A stretch of 64,000 nucleotides of DNA. It comes from Lactiplantibacillus mudanjiangensis. Its GTDB lineage: Bacteria; Bacillota; Bacilli; Lactobacillales; Lactobacillaceae. The notes beneath the pieces are model-generated. The model had not been told where the DNA came from. It saw nothing but the letters and a program-made list of their open reading frames with translations, and made no database searches. This document shows positions 59,199 through 64,000 of the stretch, piece by piece. The translations under genes were made by a program, and so were the position numbers. Positions within the stretch are counted from its first letter, which is position 1. Every line of letters starts with the position of its first letter. The stretch covers positions 434,001 to 498,000 of the forward strand of contig NZ_BJDY01000003.1 of NCBI RefSeq assembly GCF_005405385.1, given 5' to 3'.

Positions 59199-59633
59199 TT
59201 ATCGATGCCAGCGCATCGTATATTCAGGTTGGTTGGTGTCTTTATCAATTGCTTGAGCGTGCACGTGAAAGTCACTATGGTGATAAAAAGCAACGGCGAC
59301 ACGGTTGGCGACATAGACAGATAGTTCTAGTTTCGATTGTTGCTGTTTAGCCGTGGTTAACAAGGCCGAACCGAGCCCTTGTTGGCGCGCGCCGGCAGCG
59401 ATAAAAATACCAGCAATGTAGTAGTCTTGTAGACCTAAAAAGCCTTGAATTTGGTCTCGATCCGTAGCAACTAGGAGTTTGGCTTGTGGCAAAGCCTCAC
59501 GAACGGCCGGCGCTTGTTTGCGCCAGTAATCTGGACGGACGAACGGATGCGCGTCCAGATTGCCTTGTAGCCAAATCGCCATTAATCGGTCTAATTGAGA
59601 TTCGGTTGGGGCGGTTAATAAATTGATAGCCAT
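59199..59633 (-). CDS. GNAT-family N-acetyltransferase
   Basis: 144 residues. Acetyl-CoA site visible in IAAGARQQGLGSALLTTAKQ (R-x-x-G-x-G/A type), with a following FYHHSDF strand. Substrate unknown. It is the third gene of the serine operon, 12 bases after serA; a link to serine metabolism is only positional. AAGGAAACC precedes ATG 59633. Confidence 0.85.
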   Translation of the reverse strand: MAINLLTAPTESQLDRLMAIWLQGNLDAHPFVRPDYWRKQAPAVREALPQAKLLVATDRDQIQGFLGLQDYYIAGIFIAAGARQQGLGSALLTTAKQQQSKLELSVYVANRVAVAFYHHSDFHVHAQAIDKDTNQPEYTMRWHR

Positions 59634-59645
59634 TGATTGGTTTCC

Positions 59646-60815
59646 TTAATGATGGATTAACAGTCGGACGCGGGCGACTGCTGGAATTTGGTTTAACGCG
59701 TCGATAAGTTGCTGACTCTGAGCATGATCTAGGTCGTCGACATCAATGATGGTATAGGCGGTACCAGCTTTAGCCGCATTAGCCATGGTCGCGATGTTCA
59801 AATTAGCTGCGGCCAATTTTTGGGTGATTTGGCTGACCATATTAGGCACATTTTCATGAATCACCGTAAAGCGGTAAGCGGCATTGAATGGCACGGTTAA
59901 GGTTGGCAAGTTGATGGCATATTGCACGTTACCGGTTTCTAGGTAAGTCATGATGGTTTGAGCTGCTTGGGTGGCCCCATTAACTTCAGCTTCCAATGTC
60001 GACCCACCAATATGTGGTGTGACGGTGACAGCGGCTTGATTGGCTAATTGGGGTTCGCCAAAGTCTGTGTAGTAATGGGCGATGTGACCAGTCTTGATGG
60101 CAGCTAAAACGGCAGTGTTATCGACAATGCCGCCACGTGCGTAGTTGAAAAGTTGCGCATTTTCTGGCATTGCGGCGATTTCTTTAGCACCTAAGAGGTT
60201 CAACGTGTCTTCATTTTTAGGTACGTGAACGGTGACGTAATCTGCGTGTTTAACAGCCATTTCAATACTACTTGCCCGTTGAACTTGTTTGGCAATGTTC
60301 CAAGCGGCATCGGCTGACAAGTAAGGATCGTAACCGATGACGTTCATGCCAAGGTTTAACGCAGCATTGGCCACCAGTGACCCGACGTGACCTAAACCGA
60401 TGACGGCTAAGGTTTTGCCTAATAATTCAGTGCCATTGAATTGCGTTTTATCATGTTCAGTTCGTTGTGAGACATCAGCCTCGGTATGTTGGGCTGAGTA
60501 ATTAGCCGCGGCCATCAAGTTGCGTGACGCTACAATCAGTAAGCCAATGACGAGTTCTTTGACAGCATTGGCATTACTACCAGGGGTGTTGAACACCGCC
60601 GTCCCATTGGCAGTCGCAACGCCTAATGGAATGTTATTGACACCAGCCCCCGCCCGCGCGATGACTTTGAGTGACTGTGGCAAGGCTTCTTGATGCAAAT
60701 CAACGGAGCGAATCAGGTAGGCGTCAGGTTGATCAGATTCATTGAGTTGATAATCATTAGTGAATTGCGCAAGTCCGGCTGGGGCAATAGCGTTATAAGT
60801 CTTAACTTGATACAT
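59646..60815 (-). CDS. serA: D-3-phosphoglycerate dehydrogenase
   Basis: 389 residues. First step of serine synthesis from 3-phosphoglycerate. 2-hydroxyacid dehydrogenase fold with NAD motif VIGLGHVGSLVANAA, catalytic segments NYARGGIVD and TPHIGGSTLEA, and a C-terminal ACT domain (FTVIHENVPNMVSQITQKL) likely for serine feedback. Start overlaps the serC stop by one base. Confidence 0.93.
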   Translation of the reverse strand: MYQVKTYNAIAPAGLAQFTNDYQLNESDQPDAYLIRSVDLHQEALPQSLKVIARAGAGVNNIPLGVATANGTAVFNTPGSNANAVKELVIGLLIVASRNLMAAANYSAQHTEADVSQRTEHDKTQFNGTELLGKTLAVIGLGHVGSLVANAALNLGMNVIGYDPYLSADAAWNIAKQVQRASSIEMAVKHADYVTVHVPKNEDTLNLLGAKEIAAMPENAQLFNYARGGIVDNTAVLAAIKTGHIAHYYTDFGEPQLANQAAVTVTPHIGGSTLEAEVNGATQAAQTIMTYLETGNVQYAINLPTLTVPFNAAYRFTVIHENVPNMVSQITQKLAAANLNIATMANAAKAGTAYTIIDVDDLDHAQSQQLIDALNQIPAVARVRLLIHH

Positions 60816-61903
60816 TAGGCATTCTCCTTTTTATAAATAGCTTCGAAATCAGCGAGATAGTCAACGAGGGCTTGCACGCCCGCTTTAGGCATGGCGTTGT
60901 ATAGACTAGCACGCATGCCGCCAACCAAGCGATGTCCTTTTAAGTTTAAGAGGTTATGATCAGTAGCGCCGGCAATGACGCGTGCATCGATTGCGGGGTT
61001 GCCGGTAACAAATGGCACGTTCATTAACGAGCGATCAGCTGGTTTAACGGGATTGTTGAATAAAGTTGATTGATCCAAAAAGTCGTAAAGTAGGGCCGCT
61101 TTGTCATGATTACGTTTTGCCATGACGGTTAAGCCACCTTGCGCTTTGAGCCATTTTAAAACGAGTCCAGCGGCGTAAATTGCAAAGACCGGTGGGGTAT
61201 TAAACATGGACCGTTTGTCGGCAAATAGCTGATAGTCAAGCATACTTGGTAAATCCTTAGCGTGACCGATCAAGTCATCGCGAACAATCACGATTGTAAG
61301 ACCAGCAGGGCCAAGGTTCTTTTGCGCACCGGCGAAGATCATGCCGAAGTCTTGAACGTTGTAAGGTTGACCCAAAAAGTTAGATGACATGTCGGCCACT
61401 AATGGGACGTTACCCGTGTCTGGGAGTTTGGTGTAAGTCGTGCCTTCAATCGTATTGTTGGTAGTTAAATGCACATAATCGAGTGCTTGGTTAACGGGTT
61501 GATCAGGGTAAGGCAAGGCAGTGAACTGATTGGTTGCACCTGTTCCTAAAATGTCGACTTGGGTATGGACACGTTGGGCTTCTTCAGCGGCGCGACTGGC
61601 CCAGTGCCCGCTATCTAACAAGCCGATATGGTGATGATTGGTGGCCAAGTTCAATGGTGCGGCAGTAAATTGTAAGGTCCCACCACCTTGAAAAAAGAGG
61701 ACACGATAGTTGTCGGGAATCTGCATTAAGTCGCGTAGATCGGCTTCAGCGTCATTAATGACTTGATCGAATAACGCGGACCGATGGGACAGTTCCATAA
61801 TGCTCATGCCAGACCCTTGAAATGAAGGTAATTCGGCTTGGATTTGTTGGATCACGGGTTGTGGCATCACGGCCGGCCCGGCTGAAAAATTATAAGTTGT
61901 CAT
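60815..61903 (-). CDS. serC: Phosphoserine aminotransferase
   Basis: 362 residues, PLP-dependent. MTTYNFSAGPAVMPQPVIQQIQ start, PLP lysine in FAGAQKNLGPAGLTIVIV and LMNVPFVTGN are hallmark SerC segments. It converts 3-phosphohydroxypyruvate to phosphoserine. First gene of the operon, behind an attenuator-like leader. Phosphoserine phosphatase (serB) is not in the window. Confidence 0.95.
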   Translation of the reverse strand: MTTYNFSAGPAVMPQPVIQQIQAELPSFQGSGMSIMELSHRSALFDQVINDAEADLRDLMQIPDNYRVLFFQGGGTLQFTAAPLNLATNHHHIGLLDSGHWASRAAEEAQRVHTQVDILGTGATNQFTALPYPDQPVNQALDYVHLTTNNTIEGTTYTKLPDTGNVPLVADMSSNFLGQPYNVQDFGMIFAGAQKNLGPAGLTIVIVRDDLIGHAKDLPSMLDYQLFADKRSMFNTPPVFAIYAAGLVLKWLKAQGGLTVMAKRNHDKAALLYDFLDQSTLFNNPVKPADRSLMNVPFVTGNPAIDARVIAGATDHNLLNLKGHRLVGGMRASLYNAMPKAGVQALVDYLADFEAIYKKENA

Positions 61904-61938
61904 TAAAAATCCCCACTTTCAAAACTAAAAATTTACAA

Positions 61939-62150
61939 TAAAAAAAGTCCTAGTAGTCGAATTAGACCACGAGGACTGTTAAAGTCAGTAGATTAATCGC
62001 CCTCGCATGAAATGTTGGTTTAAACATCCATGTTTAGGCTTGATGTACACAAAACTAGGCCAACACAGATGAATGTGTAGACCAGGAGGAGACGATTAAG
62101 TTAGCATTACGATTGATTGTCATATCATAAGCACTCCTTACTTTCGTTAT
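61939..62150 (-). promoter_or_regulatory. serC leader with attenuator terminator
   Basis: From the start site near 62150 the leader contains a Ser-rich 22-codon frame (62123-62055), several possible hairpins (GGTCTACACA / TGTGTTGGCC; AAACAT / ATGTTT), and a strong terminator AGTCCTCGTGGTC / GACTACTAGGACT with seven T (61976-61939). GCGAGG just upstream could pair with CCTCGT of the terminator arm as antiterminator. No T-box motif is present. Confidence 0.7.
62055..62123 (-). CDS. Candidate serine leader peptide of the serC operon
   Basis: 22-residue frame, MTINRNANLIVSSWSTHSSV then LA. Five of residues 12-19 region are Ser (SS, S, SS) encoded by TCC TCC, TCT, TCA TCT. AAGGAG lies ten bases before ATG 62123; another ATG at 62128 would give only two codons. 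The position between a perfect promoter and an intrinsic terminator fits ribosome-mediated attenuation by charged tRNA-Ser. Confidence 0.6.
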   Translation of the reverse strand: MTINRNANLIVSSWSTHSSVLA

Positions 62151-62156
62151 GAGATA

Positions 62157-62185
62157 AATTTACCAAGTTGTTTTCACTTTGTCAA
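62157..62185 (-). promoter_or_regulatory. serC operon promoter
   Basis: TTGACA (62185-62180), 17-base spacer, TAAATT (62162-62157). Confidence 0.85.
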
Positions 62186-62270
62186 TACAGAAATATGAGA
62201 AAAATTGTGGCATAATTAAAATTAAGTGATGTTTTTTAATAATAGTTTTATGGCTAAAGTGTGCTAATTA

Positions 62271-62680
62271 GCCACCTTCGTCAGCCAGTGATTCTGCCAG
62301 CTGTGGGGACCGGCGTCAGCCAAAAAGCGGTCTGACACCTCGCCTAAGCGCCTAGCAAAAGCCACTAGTCTCTCAGGTCGTCCACGTTGATTTACCCGAA
62401 CTAACAACGTCTTCACGGCTGGCGCCATCACGGGCTGACTGCGGTTAATTGGTTGTAAAATAAGTGACACTTAATTTTGTATAACGGTGAGTTAGTTAGT
62501 CGAGAGTGAGTCCATGATGGGCCCAGCCGTGGGAATCTCTTGGCGGTTTACCGCCTAGAGATCGGTACTTTTGAAACGCGGGTTGGGCGGTTCAAAACGA
62601 AGGGCAAGACCGCTGTTTGGCTTGACCTGTCCGTCCACAGCGTTCCGGCTCAGCAGGGGCGAACGGCAGACGGCAAGTTT
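62271..62680 (+). repeat. Structured intergenic repeat, copy 5 (full length)
   Basis: About 410 bases with the full module order: CACCTTCGTCAGCCAGTGAT, GCTGTGGGGACCGGCGTCAG, CGCCATCACGGGCTGACTGC, GAGAGTGAGTCCA, GGGCCCAGCCGTGGGAA, GGTTGGGCGGTTCAAAACGA, and GTTCCGGCTCAGCAGGGGCG before GAACGGCAG. It fills most of the gap between serC and the mutase gene. No gene. Confidence 0.85.
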
Positions 62681-62735
62681 TAGCATTAGTCAATCTTTTA
62701 AATAACATAAAAAATCCGCTAAAGGAGCTTTTTAC

Positions 62736-63359
62736 ATGACAACTTTTTATATTGTTCGCCATGGTCAAACCACGGCGAATGCGCAGAACTTAAAACAAGG
62801 CACGATTAATACGGCGATTACCCATTTGAATGCGGTTGGTGAACAGCAAGCACAGGCTTTACATGCGGCGTTTGATATTAGTTTTGCCGACCGTTTAATT
62901 TGTAGTCCATTAGACCGAACCAAAGCGACAGCGGCTTTGTTAAATCATGGTCGCGAGTTACCGATGACTACCGATGATCGATTATTGGAAATCTCATATG
63001 GTCAATGGGATGGGCAAAAAAATGATGAGTTAAAAGCACGCTATCCACAATATTTTGATCAGGCGTTAAATGATGTCTTACCAACTTACGTTGAGGCTGC
63101 GACCGATGGGGAAACATTTGACCAGGTGATTGCGCGTGTGACGGCCTTTTTAACGGATACGGCAGCTAAGTATCCTGATGATCAAGTTATTGTCGTTACG
63201 CATGGCTTTACGGTCAAGGCGATGGTCTTAGCGGTGTTACAACCGACTGATCCGATGACGTTACCAGAACCAGAAAATACGAGTGTTACCAAGATTACAA
63301 TCGATTCAAAGACCCAACATCAATATTTGAGCTACTATAATCGTCAGATTGGTTTTTAG
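62736..63359 (+). CDS. Histidine phosphatase / phosphoglycerate mutase family protein
   Basis: 207 residues. Catalytic RHG motif at residues 8-10 (YIVRHGQTTANAQ), second His in VVTHGFTVKAM. Cofactor-dependent mutase-like branch, but many such small proteins are broad phosphatases; the true substrate is open. AAAGGAG precedes ATG 62736. The next gene starts 12 bases after the stop. Confidence 0.88.
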   Translation: MTTFYIVRHGQTTANAQNLKQGTINTAITHLNAVGEQQAQALHAAFDISFADRLICSPLDRTKATAALLNHGRELPMTTDDRLLEISYGQWDGQKNDELKARYPQYFDQALNDVLPTYVEAATDGETFDQVIARVTAFLTDTAAKYPDDQVIVVTHGFTVKAMVLAVLQPTDPMTLPEPENTSVTKITIDSKTQHQYLSYYNRQIGF

Positions 63360-63371
63360 GAGGACAACTTG

Positions 63372-63989
63372 ATGAAATATGAATGGCGTAAACAGGATAA
63401 AGTCCTCTATCTACCCAAAGCCGTGGCGACGCCAATAACGGTGCCCATGTTCAACTACTATACGATTAGTGGTCACGGGGACCCTAATGATACTGAGTTT
63501 AGCGAGCGCACGGCAGCATTGTACGCCGCAGCCTATGGGATTCGAATGATGCCTAAAAGTGGGGTCACTCCGGACGGCTACTATGAATATACCGTTTTTC
63601 CATTAGAAGGGATTTGGACACTTGATCCGGCTGATGTTCATGATGATGGCAGCTTTGATAAGGCTGATCTGCAATATAAAATCATGCTACGACAACCAGA
63701 TTTTGTCACGCCTAAACTCGCTGCCAGTAATTTAACGGCAGTGCAAGCTAAGAAACCGAATCCGTTTAATGCTGACGTACAATTTGAAATGTTAACTGAT
63801 GGTGACTGTTTACAAGTTTTACATGTTGGGTCGTATGATGATGAACCGGCAAGTTTTCAAAAATTAGCGGCCTATGCGGAAACGCATGACCTAAAAAGAC
63901 GAACATTAGCACATAAAGAAATTTATTTATCAGACCCCCGGCGGGCCGTTGCGGCTAAGCGCAAGACGGTTTTACGCTGGTTTGTATAG
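63372..63989 (+). CDS. GyrI-like small-molecule-binding domain protein
   Basis: 205 residues. The segments FNYYTISGHGDPND, YYEYTVFPLEGIWTL and LQVLHVGSYDDEPASFQKLAAYAE fit GyrI-like (SOUL/GyrI fold) domain proteins; no DNA-binding domain. Function unknown, perhaps binding of hydrophobic compounds. The frame opens at TTG 63369, but ATG 63372 fits the GGAGGA site. Second gene of a two-gene unit, ending 11 bases before the window end. Confidence 0.8.
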   Translation: MKYEWRKQDKVLYLPKAVATPITVPMFNYYTISGHGDPNDTEFSERTAALYAAAYGIRMMPKSGVTPDGYYEYTVFPLEGIWTLDPADVHDDGSFDKADLQYKIMLRQPDFVTPKLAASNLTAVQAKKPNPFNADVQFEMLTDGDCLQVLHVGSYDDEPASFQKLAAYAETHDLKRRTLAHKEIYLSDPRRAVAAKRKTVLRWFV

Positions 63990-64000
63990 GTAACAAGTGC

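Noticed and set aside
61939-62150. Ser-type T-box ahead of serC
   Set aside because: No GGTGG T-box motif or stem I signature; the Ser-rich frame explains the leader better.
62264-62470. Minus-strand open frame inside repeat copy 5
   Set aside because: No ribosome site and not preserved in the other repeat copies.

Overview
The window reads as part of a low-to-mid GC Gram-positive chromosome of the Lactiplantibacillus (L. plantarum / L. pentosus) group. Support comes from strong AGGAGG-type ribosome binding sites, catabolite (cre) sites, two sortase substrates with the LPQTxE signal typical of this group, T-box leaders, a LicT-type antiterminator, and a sugar-island layout of many small sugar cassettes each with its own regulator. 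The species call is inference; no rRNA or marker gene is present.

Layout. 1-12.6 kb: maltose/maltodextrin locus (two LacI-type regulators, the first cut by the window edge; two GH13 enzymes; an ABC importer with lipoprotein, two permeases, a DUF624 protein and a MsmK-type ATPase; maltose phosphorylase). 12.9-17.1 kb: cellobiose-type PTS IIC, 6-phospho-beta-glucosidase and GntR regulator. 17.5-20.2 kb: divergent fructokinase and GH32 sucrose hydrolase. 20.6-24.1 kb: AraC regulator and a lectin-like LPQTSE surface protein. 24.1-27.6 kb: ECF transporter behind a Met-type T-box. 28-32.5 kb: trehalose operon (PTS, TreA, TreR) with its operator inside the promoter. 32.6-35.3 kb: a quinone-oxidoreductase-like gene and an NhaC-family antiporter behind a Tyr-type T-box. 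35.4-37.1 kb: a lone GH13 alpha-glucosidase that shares an operator motif with the maltose locus. 37.2-41.6 kb: beta-glucoside operon with an antiterminator and two RAT/terminator switches. 41.9-44.4 kb: secreted protein and LysR regulator. 44.4-45.4 kb: about 1 kb that is nearly gene-free. 45.4-51.4 kb: LysR regulator divergent from a five-gene hydroaromatic operon (3-dehydroshikimate dehydratase-like, SDR, two YdiB-like shikimate/quinate dehydrogenases, MFS transporter). 51.9-56 kb: large Cna/SpaA adhesin. 56-59 kb: a 43-residue peptide gene, an RNPP-like regulator and an OppA-type lipoprotein. 59.1-62.2 kb: serine operon (serC-serA-acetyltransferase) behind what looks like a serine leader-peptide attenuator. 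62.7-64 kb: phosphoglycerate-mutase-like and GyrI-like genes.

How it works together. Most of the window imports and splits alpha- and beta-glucosides: an ABC importer plus phosphorolysis for maltose, and PTS plus 6-phospho-glycosidases for cellobiose, beta-glucosides and trehalose. cre-like sites at most promoters suggest overall CcpA control, with local LacI, GntR or LicT control. Amino-acid transport and synthesis are controlled by RNA leaders.

The least-explained items are: a family of five long, highly structured intergenic repeats (17.1, 27.7, 41.6, 45.25 and 62.3 kb); the Ser-codon leader peptide ahead of serC; the regulator-peptide pair at 56-57 kb; and the hydroaromatic operon.
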